From Bin87 sp963663945 (lineage in GTDB: Bacteria; Chloroflexota; Dehalococcoidia; Lucifugimonadales; UBA3495), in NCBI GenBank assembly GCA_963663945.1, contig OY760687.1:1550001-1614000 (forward strand): 64,000 nt of DNA, written 5' to 3'. Made by a program: the position numbers and the translations under genes. Shown here piece by piece: positions 22,481 to 31,682 of the stretch. Positions within the stretch are counted from its first letter, which is position 1. The number at the start of each line of letters is the position of its first letter. Below the pieces are notes generated by a model. The model was not told the DNA's origin and did no database searches. It saw only the letters and a list, made by a program, of their open reading frames with translations.

Positions 22481-24223
22481 ATGAGCACGATGCATCCCAC
22501 CGATATCAACGCGGCCCTGGTCAACCTGGTCCGCAAGCGCAGCCCGGAACGCTGGCAGTCCGTCCCTATCGGTCTTACGCCGTTGTGGCGCCCAATGCTG
22601 GCCTTGATCGACAACCGCAGTCTGCCTTTCTCCGATGACGACCACCGTCCCACGGTCTTGCTGGTCGCGGGCTTGCGCGGCGAGACCATGGACACCCCGC
22701 GTATCCTCGTCGCTCTCGACCAATTCGCGCGGTCCTCTGCTGCCGGCGCGTCGGGGGTCGCCCTCAGCGTCCTCGCCGCCAGCAATCCCGACGCGCTGGC
22801 CGGCGGCGACTGGGAACCCGCGGCTGGAGATCCAACCGACCTTACCCAGGGTTTCCCGCCCGACGGCGGTTTCTACTCCGACGAAACCGGCCCTGAAAAC
22901 CGCTACCTGTGGCGATGGGTTTGCTATCAGGCCCCGGATCTCCTTGTCGAAGTGGCACTGTCCGACGACTCCGCCCGGCAACCCCACTGGGAGGCCAACG
23001 CAGCCGCCGTCGGCAACCCGGTTGCCTCGGCCCTGGGAGCCTCGGCAACCTCCGATAACGACTCGCTGGTCGCCGCTCTCGGCCGCCCGTCCGAAGACAG
23101 CCCCGGTGTCATCCCTGCGCTGCGTCTTACCACCCATTGGACCGGCGTTACCGACTCCCTGCAATCGCTATGGGCCGTAACCAAGCAGGGCTCCGACGTC
23201 CCACCGTCGCCAGCCCGCCTCGCTCTCGACGCCCGTCGCCGTCGCTCTCCAGTGGAAATCGCCCGCATCCTGGCCGGACGCTACGGCCATGCCTTAGACC
23301 CGGTCAACTACACCCAGGGCGTCGGCATCAGCGGGCGCCTCCGCCTGGCCGCCCTCGATGACGCGTTTCCAAACCCCACAGACGACATCGCCGCGATGAT
23401 CGACCACATCGCTGCCGACCCGCCGGCCTACCTGGCTGACGCCGGCGGCGCAGCCCTGGCCGGCGTCGTCTGGGCCGCTCGCTTGGCCGATTACACCGGC
23501 GACGAAAAATACCGCCGCCTCTTCTTCTACGCGGCTGATCGTTTCGTCGCCCGTGGTTCCGGTGAAGCGCCGGCTCCGTGCGACCCCGACTTCCGTGTCG
23601 AGGATATGTTTATGGCCGGGGCCATGCTCGGCCGAGCCTATCGCATCTCCGGCGACGACCGGTACGCCGATCTCCTGGCGACCTTCCTGCTCGATGGGGG
23701 CGACGTCCAGGAGGCCAACGGTCTGTTCCGCCATGCCCAGTCCGCCCCGTTCTACTGGAGCCGCGGCAACGGGTTCGCCGCCTTGGGTTACGCCGAAGCC
23801 CTGACCTATTTGCCGGACGACCATCCGGCCCGCGAAACCCTCCTGCAGCGTCATCGCCGCCACCTGGACGCCCTGCTGCGTGTCCAGCAGACCTGGGGCA
23901 CCTTCGGCGAACTCGTCGATCTGCCCGGCGCCTGGGGCGAACTGACCTCAACTTCCATGGTCGGATACGCCCTGGCTCGCGGCCTCCGCCTCGGCTGGCT
24001 GACCTCTGATGATGACGCCGGCTACACGGCCGCCCTGCGGGCTTGCTGGAGGGCCTTGTCAGAGCGCATCGACGAAGCGGGTGGAGTGGTCGACGGCTGC
24101 ATCAGCACCGGCGTCATGCCCGACCAGCGCGCCTACCTGAACCGCACCGCCGTCAACGGATACGACGACCGCACCGGCAGTCTTGCCCTGTGGTTCGCTT
24201 GCGAAATGGCCCAGCAACCCTAG
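22481..24223 (+). CDS. Fusion of a degenerate M14-like domain and a GH88/GH105-like (alpha/alpha)6 domain
   Basis: This 580-residue protein has two parts. Residues about 50-240 (PTVLLVAGLRGETMDTPRIL followed by LSVLAASNPDALAGG) resemble zinc carboxypeptidase/deacylase M14 folds, but the HxxE metal motif reads RGE, so the zinc site looks lost. Residues about 285-580 resemble unsaturated glucuronyl/rhamnogalacturonyl hydrolases: DFRVEDMFMAGAML, FYWSRGNGFAALGYAEAL, TSTSMVGYALARGLRLGWL and a closing DRTGSLALW. I see no signal peptide. A TATAAT (22439-22444) lies 36 bases upstream. The domain pairing is unusual; glycan remodelling is an inference. Confidence 0.65.
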   Translation: MSTMHPTDINAALVNLVRKRSPERWQSVPIGLTPLWRPMLALIDNRSLPFSDDDHRPTVLLVAGLRGETMDTPRILVALDQFARSSAAGASGVALSVLAASNPDALAGGDWEPAAGDPTDLTQGFPPDGGFYSDETGPENRYLWRWVCYQAPDLLVEVALSDDSARQPHWEANAAAVGNPVASALGASATSDNDSLVAALGRPSEDSPGVIPALRLTTHWTGVTDSLQSLWAVTKQGSDVPPSPARLALDARRRRSPVEIARILAGRYGHALDPVNYTQGVGISGRLRLAALDDAFPNPTDDIAAMIDHIAADPPAYLADAGGAALAGVVWAARLADYTGDEKYRRLFFYAADRFVARGSGEAPAPCDPDFRVEDMFMAGAMLGRAYRISGDDRYADLLATFLLDGGDVQEANGLFRHAQSAPFYWSRGNGFAALGYAEALTYLPDDHPARETLLQRHRRHLDALLRVQQTWGTFGELVDLPGAWGELTSTSMVGYALARGLRLGWLTSDDDAGYTAALRACWRALSERIDEAGGVVDGCISTGVMPDQRAYLNRTAVNGYDDRTGSLALWFACEMAQQP

Positions 24224-24281
24224 CGAAAATCCGTGCTAAAATCGCCCAATGGTGGCCTGGCCGCCACCGGGGGAGCCAATC

Positions 24282-25715
24282 ATGCTGACCAGGCTGGAAG
24301 TCAACGGATTCAAAAACCTGGTAGATTTTTCTGTTGATTTTGGCCCCTTCACGTGCATCACCGGACCCGGTGGGGCGGGAAAGTCCAACCTGTTCGACGC
24401 CATTCAGTTCCTGTCGCTGCTCACCGAGTTGCCGATCAACGAGGCCGCGTCGCGCATCCGGAACCCGGGCCGCGGACCCGGTGATATCGCCGATCTGTTC
24501 TTCTTCAACGGCAGTCAACGAACCCACCGGTTTGAAATCGCCGCAGAGATGGTCATTCGGGGCAAGGTCAACGATGACTTTGGCCGAGATGCCGAAGCTT
24601 CGTCCTCGTTCTTGCGTTACGAGGTTTCCTTTCGCTATGTCCCGCCATCTTCGGTCGATGGATCGATCGGTGGAATCATCCTGGAACGGGAAGAACTCCG
24701 TCCCATCATCGAGGCGCGCGCAGCTCGCCACCTGAAGTTTCCTCACAGCAAGAGCAGATTTCGAGACGGCGCCGTCTACAACAGCCGACACGCCCGCAGC
24801 GGGTTCATATCCACCAGCGACGATCCTGAAACAGGACAACCGGTTGTCATGGTGCACCAGGATGGTGGTTTCCCGGCACGGGGGAAACCTTCACCCGCGA
24901 ATGGAGCCAGACGCACCGCAGTCGGCACCGAGAACACAGCCGCGACCCCAACCGTCCTGGCCACTAAACGGGAGATGCAAAGCTGGCAGGTTGTGAACCT
25001 GGATCCCGTGGCCATGCGCCGGCCTGACCGGTATAACCAGCCTCCCGGTGTAGCCAGCGACGGCGCCCACATTCCCGCGACGCTGCATCATTGGATCAGG
25101 ACCGCCCAGGAGCACGGGCATGATCCAGATTCTGCACTGGACCGGTTGACCGCGTCGATTTGTGATGTGGTTCCCGTGGGCAAGGTCAGTGTCTTGCGGG
25201 AGGATGCGTTGGGTTTGCTTTCGCTCGTATTGGACGAGCCGTCTGGGATAACATTTGGCGCTTCAGCGGTGTCGGATAGTACGTTGCGTTTCCTGGCTTT
25301 CGCGGCCTTTGCCCAAACTCCCGCTCCCCCGTCACTCCTCTGCATCGAATCGCCGGAAACCGGATTGGCATTGGACAGCCTGGATGCGTTGAATTCGATC
25401 CTGCACCAAATGGCGGCCAACCCCCACGAAGAAATCGGACCGGACAACCCTCTGCGCCAGGTGATTGCCATCAGCCAATCGCCTTACCTGTTGCAGGCGC
25501 AGGAGATGCAGGACTTGCTCCTGGCTCAGCCACTGTGGTCTACCGTTGCCGGATCGGACCCAAACCAACACATTCTGCGATGTCGCCCTCACGCCGGTAC
25601 CTGGCGGTGCGTGGACTCGGAAGGTGGAATTGACCTGACGTCCGTGGTGACCTATCCGTTGCCAGCCCAGAAACTGCAAATCGGTTTCCCCTCTCAGTTC
25701 TGGAACGACGCATAA
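24282..25715 (+). CDS. AAA-type ATPase (AAA_21/OLD-like)
   Basis: This 477-residue ATPase begins MLTRLEVNGFKNLVDFSVDF with a Walker A motif G28-PGGAGKS35. The Walker B/signature end is ALSLLCIESPETGLALDSL-like (LLCIESPETG), and a late switch region reads VIAISQSPYLLQ. The middle third is unlike other members I know. GGGGAG lies seven bases before the ATG. Many relatives with this fold pair with a nuclease or TOPRIM partner in phage-defence systems. Here no such partner is adjacent: a hydrolase fusion lies upstream and an MFS gene downstream. The function is therefore open. Confidence 0.75.
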   Translation: MLTRLEVNGFKNLVDFSVDFGPFTCITGPGGAGKSNLFDAIQFLSLLTELPINEAASRIRNPGRGPGDIADLFFFNGSQRTHRFEIAAEMVIRGKVNDDFGRDAEASSSFLRYEVSFRYVPPSSVDGSIGGIILEREELRPIIEARAARHLKFPHSKSRFRDGAVYNSRHARSGFISTSDDPETGQPVVMVHQDGGFPARGKPSPANGARRTAVGTENTAATPTVLATKREMQSWQVVNLDPVAMRRPDRYNQPPGVASDGAHIPATLHHWIRTAQEHGHDPDSALDRLTASICDVVPVGKVSVLREDALGLLSLVLDEPSGITFGASAVSDSTLRFLAFAAFAQTPAPPSLLCIESPETGLALDSLDALNSILHQMAANPHEEIGPDNPLRQVIAISQSPYLLQAQEMQDLLLAQPLWSTVAGSDPNQHILRCRPHAGTWRCVDSEGGIDLTSVVTYPLPAQKLQIGFPSQFWNDA

Positions 25716-25766
25716 CCGCTTCTGTCCGGGGTCAGGTCTTGTCGATCATCGACCCCGCCGATGATC

Positions 25767-25772
25767 TATAAT
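25767..25772 (+). promoter_or_regulatory. -10 element before the MFS gene at 25803
   Basis: A perfect TATAAT lies 30 bases before the GTG start. No -35 at the right distance is visible, and the implied leader of about 24 bases has no clear ribosome binding site. Confidence 0.35.
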
Positions 25773-25802
25773 CGCCCGATCATTACCGCGGCTATTGACT
25801 AA

Positions 25803-27116
25803 GTGCACGTCCTGATCGCCTACATATCTCAGCGGACCCCGTTCTACTACGGGTGGATTGTGCTGGGCACCGCCGGCAGCAGCATGTTCGTCCGCAACGC
25901 GGCGGGCAGCTTGACCTTTGCCGTTTTCGTGCCGCTCATCGCCGACGAAACCGGATGGAGCCGGGCGCTCATCGGAGGAGCCGCAGCCGTTGGCGGACTG
26001 CTGGCCACCGGCGCGTCCCCTCCCGTGGGCTGGGCCATCGACCGCTACGGAGCGCGGGCGGTGCTCGTTTCTTCGTTGATCATCATCGGCCTGAGCACGA
26101 TGGCCATGGCGTGGCTCTCCGTCCATATCGCCATCTTCTACTCGGCGTTGGCCATCGGCCGCATCATGTTCAGCAGCCCGCTCAACGTCGGCGCAGCAAC
26201 TGTCGTCGGACGCTGGTTCGTGCGTCAGCGCGGCCGCGCCACGGGGTTGCTGTTCCTGTCCCACTCCGGCGGCATGATTGCTTTCCCGCTGGTGGCGACG
26301 TGGGTCAGCGTGACCTACGGATGGCAGGTTGCCTGGATCGTCCTCGGTCTGATGGTGTACGCCATTGCACTGGCGCCCGCCGCGCTTCTGGTCGCCCAGC
26401 GTCCCGAGGATGTCGGCCTCCTCCCCGACGGCGACGAACCGGACTCGGCCAACGGGGTTGATGCGTCGGACTCGCCGGCCGCTGCAACCGAATCCGCCCT
26501 GGAATGGACCACACGCCAGGCATTGCGCACACCGGCCCTATGGGTGCTGGCCATCGGAACCGGCTTCCTCTTTCTGTTGCAGTCCGGCACCAATGTGTAC
26601 CAGGCGGACTTGCTGCGTTCCCGCGGCATCGACCTTTCCCTCTCTCAGCTCAGCATCGTCGTGAACGCCGCCGGGACCGGGCTTGGGAGCATGCTCTGGG
26701 GACGCGTGGTCGAGAAGATGCAGGTTTCGTACACCTACGCCATCGTCGCCCTCGTCATGGCGATAGCCTGCGCCCTGTTCGTGGTCGCAGACACTGTCGC
26801 GCTGGCTTTCTTCGCCGCCGGCCTGTTCGGTGTCGCCGTGGCCGGCATCCTGGTGGTGCCCGCCGTTGCATACGCGAACTTTTTCGGGCGGGAGTCCCTG
26901 GGAACCATTCGCGGCGTGACCGAGCCCTTCACCTCCCTGGGTCAGGCGATTGGAGCCGTCGCGTCAGGCTTGGTGTACCAATTCGCTGGTGGCTATGGCA
27001 TTGCCTTCATCATTTACGCCGTCCTGGGCGCGGTCACTGCCCTGGCTCTGCTCCTCGCCAAGCCGCCGGTGCATCCCCAGGCCCACCCGGCGCTGTCTTC
27101 CGAAACCGCCGACTAA
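25803..27116 (+). CDS. MFS transporter, monocarboxylate-porter-like
   Basis: This 437-residue inner-membrane carrier has about twelve hydrophobic segments. The loop 2 motif GWAIDRYGARAVLV and the opening FYYGWIVLGTAGSSMFVRN are typical of the OFA/monocarboxylate group. The central cytoplasmic loop contains RPEDVGLLPDGDEP, which is also found almost unchanged in the MFS gene at 38565. The start is GTG, and the stop overlaps that of the convergent SDR by four bases. The substrate is probably an organic acid. Confidence 0.85.
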   Translation: MHVLIAYISQRTPFYYGWIVLGTAGSSMFVRNAAGSLTFAVFVPLIADETGWSRALIGGAAAVGGLLATGASPPVGWAIDRYGARAVLVSSLIIIGLSTMAMAWLSVHIAIFYSALAIGRIMFSSPLNVGAATVVGRWFVRQRGRATGLLFLSHSGGMIAFPLVATWVSVTYGWQVAWIVLGLMVYAIALAPAALLVAQRPEDVGLLPDGDEPDSANGVDASDSPAAATESALEWTTRQALRTPALWVLAIGTGFLFLLQSGTNVYQADLLRSRGIDLSLSQLSIVVNAAGTGLGSMLWGRVVEKMQVSYTYAIVALVMAIACALFVVADTVALAFFAAGLFGVAVAGILVVPAVAYANFFGRESLGTIRGVTEPFTSLGQAIGAVASGLVYQFAGGYGIAFIIYAVLGAVTALALLLAKPPVHPQAHPALSSETAD

Positions 27117-27952
27117 CCGGCCAGTTCCACCCGCCTCAGCATCAACGCATCCGACGACATGATCTCTTCCACCTGCGCTGGGATGTCCTCGAAGGTGTCC
27201 AGCGCGGCGCGGATGAGCCGACCAGACAGGCCGCCGCAAGCGTCGCTGCCCAACAGTACCGCCAACTCCGCGGCCCTCTCGATCGAGGCGCCTCCTCCTG
27301 ATGTGACCTGCACTCCCTTTTCGTACATTTCCATGTCCCCGGCCGTCAGGGCCATGTCACGCACCTCTTCCCACATCCGGGTGTGAATGGAGCCCGGGCT
27401 GATTGCATTGACCGTCACTCCCGTGCCCGCCAGTTCCACGCTCAGGTTCTCGGTCATGTTGACGATGGCTGTTTTCGCTGCGTCGTAGGATGTGTCATTT
27501 GGCCCGCCCACGCCGGACATGTTGACTATCCTCCCCTGGCCCCGCTCCAGCATTCCCGGTATCACCGCCCGACAACCGTAGTACGTGCCCAGCACGTGTA
27601 CCGAAATCACGTTGACCCATCGGTCCGGATCCAGTTTCCACAGCGGACCGATCTCTCCAGAGTTCCCCGCGTTGTTAACCATCACATCTATAGTGCCGAA
27701 CCGTTCCAGCGTAAGAGACACCGCATTCTCCACCTGTTCCCGGTCCCGCACGTCCGCGATGGCCGTGGTCACCTCGCTGCCGAACTCCGCTCGGATCTCT
27801 TCAGACGTCGCACTAAGTTCGGCGTCAGTGCGCGCTGCCAGCGCCAGCACTGCTCCCTCGGCCGCGTAGGCTCGGGCAATCGCCCGCCCGATCCCGCGTC
27901 CGCCGCCGGTGATCAGCGCCACTTTCCCCTGCAGTCGTCCCTCGTCTGCCAT
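27113..27952 (-). CDS. Short-chain dehydrogenase/reductase
   Basis: This 279-residue SDR has VALITGGGRGIGRAIA, the NNAGNSG motif, an active-site Ser in NMSGVGG and YDAAK as the YxxxK motif. The C-terminal helix-rich part (SIERAAELAVLLGSDACGG) is slightly longer than usual. GAGGAG lies seven bases before the ATG at 27952, which decides this start over an ATG two codons upstream. It is divergent from the HD-domain gene. Confidence 0.88.
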   Translation of the reverse strand: MADEGRLQGKVALITGGGRGIGRAIARAYAAEGAVLALAARTDAELSATSEEIRAEFGSEVTTAIADVRDREQVENAVSLTLERFGTIDVMVNNAGNSGEIGPLWKLDPDRWVNVISVHVLGTYYGCRAVIPGMLERGQGRIVNMSGVGGPNDTSYDAAKTAIVNMTENLSVELAGTGVTVNAISPGSIHTRMWEEVRDMALTAGDMEMYEKGVQVTSGGGASIERAAELAVLLGSDACGGLSGRLIRAALDTFEDIPAQVEEIMSSDALMLRRVELAG

Positions 27953-27993
27953 TTCCATTCTCCTCGAAACTCCGAGCGCCACCCTTGCGATGG

Positions 27994-27999
27994 TACAAT
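27994..27999 (+). promoter_or_regulatory. -10-like element before the HD-domain gene
   Basis: TACAAT lies 33 bases before the ATG at 28032, in the same GGTACAATTCG context as at 17041. No convincing -35 is seen. Confidence 0.35.
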
Positions 28000-28031
28000 T
28001 CGGCAACATACTACACGACGGGAGAAGGCTC

Positions 28032-28619
28032 ATGAGCGACGCATCCCAGGCGACCGTCCCGACCGTCTCGTTCACCAGCATGGCCGCCGGCACCCGCGAG
28101 GACTACGAACTCCTCGAGACCCTCGAAGCCCAGTTCGCATCCACCACCGCCGACCGGGTGCTGGAACAATTGCGTGGCCTCGCCGGCTCACTGGCCGGTT
28201 ATAAGGTGGACCGTCTCGAGCACTCGTTGCAGTCCGCGACCCGCGCCCACCGCGATGGCGCCGACGAGGAAATGGTCGTCGCTGCTTTACTGCACGACAT
28301 CGGCGACTTGCTCGCGCCGCACAACCACAGTGAAATGGCGGCGGCCGTTCTCAGGCCCTACGTCACGGAGCGCACCTATTGGGTGGTTCGACAGCACGGC
28401 CTGTTCCAGAGTTACTACTACGCGCACCACATGGGTGGCGACCGCAACGCACGCGACCGCTATATCGACCACGAGTGGTACCAGGATGCGGTGGACTTCT
28501 GCCACCGCTGGGATCAGTCCTCGTTCGACCCCGAGTACAACACCCTCTCGTTGGAATTCTTCGAGCCGATGGTTCGTCGGATTTTCGCCCGTGAGCCCTT
28601 CAGCGCTGGTAAGGAGTAG
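28032..28619 (+). CDS. HD-domain protein, PhnZ/MIOX-like
   Basis: This 195-residue cytosolic metalloprotein shows the HD pattern: H64 (RLEHSLQSATRA), H88-D89 (ALLHDIGD), H97/H99 (APHNHSE), H122 (VRQHGLFQ) and D161 (HRWDQSSFDP). The arrangement resembles the mixed-valent diiron oxygenases PhnZ and TmpB, which cleave hydroxylated phosphonates or related C-P/C-C bonds, more than phosphohydrolases. GGGAGAAGG precedes the ATG. An SDR starts two bases after its stop, so the two are cotranscribed. The substrate is not visible from sequence. Confidence 0.72.
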   Translation: MSDASQATVPTVSFTSMAAGTREDYELLETLEAQFASTTADRVLEQLRGLAGSLAGYKVDRLEHSLQSATRAHRDGADEEMVVAALLHDIGDLLAPHNHSEMAAAVLRPYVTERTYWVVRQHGLFQSYYYAHHMGGDRNARDRYIDHEWYQDAVDFCHRWDQSSFDPEYNTLSLEFFEPMVRRIFAREPFSAGKE

Positions 28620-28621
28620 AC

Positions 28622-29470
28622 ATGAGCTTGGAAGGAAAGGTTGCGCTGATTACCGGCGCCGGCGGCATGCGGGGCGTCGGCCGTGCCACCGCGCTCAAGC
28701 TGGCATCCCAGGGAGCCCAGGTCGCCATCAGTGACGTTCGCCGCCCTGTTGACGACCTCCCGCCGGGCGAAGTCCGGGCTGAGTGGCAGTCCATAGACAG
28801 CGTGGCCGAGGAGATCCGAGCCCAGGGGGGACAGGCCTTGCCCGTGTATGCCGACCTGTCAAACTCCGATGAAATCGAAGGACTGGTGGCCGAAACTGTT
28901 AACCACTACGGCCGTTTGGATATCATGGTCAACAATGCCCGGGCCATCATTGGGCGGGATAAGGTCCCGGTAACCGACTTGGAGGAGGACGTGTGGCAGC
29001 ATTTCCTCGCTATCAACACCACCGCCGTTTTCCTGTGTACCAAGTATGCCGGGCGTGAGATGGTTCGTCTGGGTAACGGCGGGCGCGTGGTCAACATCGC
29101 CAGCAACGCCGGCAAGCAGGCCAGCGCCGACGGCGCCGCTTACTCCGCCAGCAAGTTCGCCGTCATCGGACTGACCCAGGCGTCTGCCATGGATCTCGCT
29201 CCCCACGGTATCACCGTCAACGCAGTCTGCCCGGGCCCCATCAACACCGACCGCATGAGCTACTGGGAACGCGACCAGGCCGCTCAGCGGGGACTGACCC
29301 AGGAGGAATTCCGCGCCCAGGTGGTGGCGGCCTCCTCCGACCGCACTCCCCTCGGTCGCATCGCCGAACCGGAAGACGTGGCGAACCTGGTGGCGTTCCT
29401 GTCCGGTCCTGACTCGAGCTTGATAACCGGCCAGTCCTACAACGTCAACGGCGGCATATTGTTCCACTGA
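28622..29470 (+). CDS. Short-chain dehydrogenase/reductase
   Basis: This 282-residue SDR has VALITGAGGMRGVGRATA, NNARAI in place of NNAG, NIASNAG and the catalytic YSASK. The C-terminus GQSYNVNGGILFH is typical. AAGGAG at the end of the HD-domain gene serves as its ribosome binding site, and the gap of two bases implies coupling. The partner HD enzyme suggests successive oxidation of one substrate. Confidence 0.9.
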   Translation: MSLEGKVALITGAGGMRGVGRATALKLASQGAQVAISDVRRPVDDLPPGEVRAEWQSIDSVAEEIRAQGGQALPVYADLSNSDEIEGLVAETVNHYGRLDIMVNNARAIIGRDKVPVTDLEEDVWQHFLAINTTAVFLCTKYAGREMVRLGNGGRVVNIASNAGKQASADGAAYSASKFAVIGLTQASAMDLAPHGITVNAVCPGPINTDRMSYWERDQAAQRGLTQEEFRAQVVAASSDRTPLGRIAEPEDVANLVAFLSGPDSSLITGQSYNVNGGILFH

Positions 29471-29503
29471 CGCTCCCGACTAAGCCCACTGAGGTGTCTC
29501 CTT

Positions 29504-30463
29504 ATGCAGTATGGCATTACACTCCCCGGCCGGGGTCCCCTGTCCACTCCAGACAGCCTGGCGACCGTTGCCCAGCGGGCTGAAGCGCTAGGCTTCGACT
29601 CCGTAGCCCTGGGCGACCATATCTTGGTACCCAGGAATATCGATTCCGATTACCCCTACACCGAGACGGGCGAATTCCCCGGTTCGGCATCGGGTCAGGC
29701 CATGGAGCAGATCACCGCGCTGGCATACATGGCCGGGTGCACCAGTTCCATTCGGCTGGCGACCTCGGTTCTCATCGTGCCCCATCGCAACCCGTTGGTG
29801 GCCGCCAAGGCTCTGGCGACCCTCGACGTGCTGTCGGGCGGCCGGCTCATCGTCGGCGTCGGTGTCGGTTGGTGTCGCGAGGAATTCGAGGCCGTGGGCT
29901 GCGAGCCCTTCGATGAGCGGGGACCCGTAACCGATGAGTACATCCGCGCCTTCAAGGAGCTTTGGACTTCCGATGATCCGACGTTCGAAGGCCAGTATGT
30001 GAGTTTCTCGGACATCTGGTTCCTCCCCAAGCCGGTGCAGAAACCCCATCCGCCCTTCTGGGTCGGCGGTGAAAGCCGACCGGCGATCCGCCGCGCTGCC
30101 ACCCTCTGCGACGGGTGGTACCCCATTGGCAACAATCCGGCCTTCCCCGTGGGCACGCCGGAAGCGCTTGAGAACAGTATCGGCCGCCTGCATCGGACCG
30201 CGGAGCGCGCGGGACGTAATCCCGAAGAAATCCAGATCATCTACCGATCCCACGATTACCGCATCAACGGGACCGACACCAGCCCGGACCGCACCCGATT
30301 TACCGGCAGCGGTGAACAAATAGCGGGCGACATCCGTCGGTACGAAGAGATGGGTGTCAGTTACCTGGTGCTCGACATCGCCCGCCTGAGCGCCGACGGA
30401 AATCTGGAAGAGACCCTGGGACACCTGGAAGACTTCACCACTCAGGTCGTCGCGCGGGTGTAG
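29504..30463 (+). CDS. Luciferase-like (LLM class) flavin- or F420-dependent oxidoreductase
   Basis: This 319-residue TIM-barrel enzyme of the bacterial luciferase-like family has opening MQYGITLPGRGPLSTPDSL, then LGFDSVALGDHILVP, SVLIVPHRNPLVAAKALATL, GVGVGWCREEFEA and PFWVGGESRPAIRRAA. The pattern fits the F420-dependent/TIGR03619-type group. GAGGTG precedes the ATG. It follows the HD/SDR pair on the same strand. It is the first of three LLM enzymes here, consistent with oxidation of recalcitrant organics. Confidence 0.88.
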   Translation: MQYGITLPGRGPLSTPDSLATVAQRAEALGFDSVALGDHILVPRNIDSDYPYTETGEFPGSASGQAMEQITALAYMAGCTSSIRLATSVLIVPHRNPLVAAKALATLDVLSGGRLIVGVGVGWCREEFEAVGCEPFDERGPVTDEYIRAFKELWTSDDPTFEGQYVSFSDIWFLPKPVQKPHPPFWVGGESRPAIRRAATLCDGWYPIGNNPAFPVGTPEALENSIGRLHRTAERAGRNPEEIQIIYRSHDYRINGTDTSPDRTRFTGSGEQIAGDIRRYEEMGVSYLVLDIARLSADGNLEETLGHLEDFTTQVVARV

Positions 30464-30515
30464 CCAGGCAGCGGGATACCGCGCCCAGCGCATTCCACCC
30501 TCCGGCGCTCGACCG

Positions 30516-31556
30516 ATGGCGTACGCACTTTCGGAAGCCAACGCTGTCGACTACCTGCTCGGTCAGGGGCTGATATCCGCCGTTCAGGCGAAATCGGCCT
30601 CCGCCCATGAGCTTGGTGGTGGCGTCTCCAATGTCGTGCTCCGCGTGGACTTTGCCGACCCGTCGGACAGTGTCGTCATCAAGCAGTCTCTTCCCCGTTT
30701 GCGCGTCCAGCAGGAATGGCTGGCGGACCAGGCGCGCATCCATCGCGAGGCGGCCGCTCTGCGGTATTTGGAGGGCGTGTTGCCGCGACCGGCCCTGCCG
30801 GGTGTGGTTCACGACGACCCTGAGCATTTCCTGTTCGTAATGACCGCAGCGCCGGAGGGCGCGCGGACGTGGAAGGACGACCTCCTCTCCGGGCGCGTCG
30901 ATGCACAGGTCGCCGCAGAGGTCGGGCGTTTGCTGGGCGCAATGCACCAACAATCCGCCGTCGCCGGAGGCGCCATACCTCCTGACCTCCAGGAATTTGC
31001 CGATCAACGTTGCTTTGTTCAGCTACGGATTGACCCTTATCACCGGGCCACAGCCCAGGTGCATACCGATCTGGCCGAGGCCATAGAAGGCGAAGCCCGG
31101 GCCATGTTGGGACGTCGCCTCTGCCTCGTGCACGGCGACTACAGCCCCAAGAACGTTATGGTCTCCCACGCCGATGGGGAACCAATCGCATTCTTGCTCG
31201 ACTTCGAAGTCGTCCACCTTGGCAACCCGGTTTTCGATCTGGCGTTCATGTTGAATCATCTCATCTTGAAGGCCATCCACCGGCCCGACCTCGCCAGTAG
31301 ATTCAACGCGGCCGGCGCCGCCTTTTGGGCCACCTACTGCTCCAGCGCCCCAACCTTTGCCACCGACGCCCCGCAACTAGAAGGCGCGGCGGTCCGGCAA
31401 ATGGGCGTTCTGTTGCTGGCGCGCATCGACGGCAAGTCGCCGGCCGAGTACATCACTACCGACTCTCAAAAGTCCATCGCCCGCCGGCTCTCCAGGATGA
31501 TCCTCGACAACGAAATCAGTTCCTTGTCGGATTTGCATGATGTCCTGGTCAGTTGA
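30516..31556 (+). CDS. APH/choline-kinase-fold phosphotransferase
   Basis: This 346-residue protein has an ELGGGVSNVVLRVDF nucleotide loop, the catalytic loop LVHGDYSPKNVMV and the metal site LLDFEVVHLGNPVFDLAF. These are the marks of the aminoglycoside-phosphotransferase-like kinase fold. Catalytic Asp and Asn are present, so it should be active. Small-molecule kinases of this fold act on sugars, choline, methylthioribose or antibiotics; nothing in the neighbourhood picks one. Confidence 0.78.
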   Translation: MAYALSEANAVDYLLGQGLISAVQAKSASAHELGGGVSNVVLRVDFADPSDSVVIKQSLPRLRVQQEWLADQARIHREAAALRYLEGVLPRPALPGVVHDDPEHFLFVMTAAPEGARTWKDDLLSGRVDAQVAAEVGRLLGAMHQQSAVAGGAIPPDLQEFADQRCFVQLRIDPYHRATAQVHTDLAEAIEGEARAMLGRRLCLVHGDYSPKNVMVSHADGEPIAFLLDFEVVHLGNPVFDLAFMLNHLILKAIHRPDLASRFNAAGAAFWATYCSSAPTFATDAPQLEGAAVRQMGVLLLARIDGKSPAEYITTDSQKSIARRLSRMILDNEISSLSDLHDVLVS

Positions 31557-31590
31557 CCATCCTGGAACGACTGGCGTCGCAAAAAATCTG

Positions 31591-31620
31591 GTGACACTGC
31601 CTGCGGCTACGTTGTACACT
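31591..31620 (+). promoter_or_regulatory. Probable promoter of ribH
   Basis: GTGACA (31591-31596) and TACACT (31615-31620) are 18 bases apart, 63 bases before the ribH start. No FMN-riboswitch-like structure was recognised in the leader. Confidence 0.45.
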
Positions 31621-31682
31621 TGCCGCGCGGGTATCCGGCCCAAGGCCCGGGCGCCTAGCTCCCGATCAGAGGAGATGAGAGC

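Noticed and set aside
31557..31682. FMN riboswitch upstream of ribH
   Set aside because: The 126-base leader shows a promoter-like pair but none of the conserved RFN-element segments.
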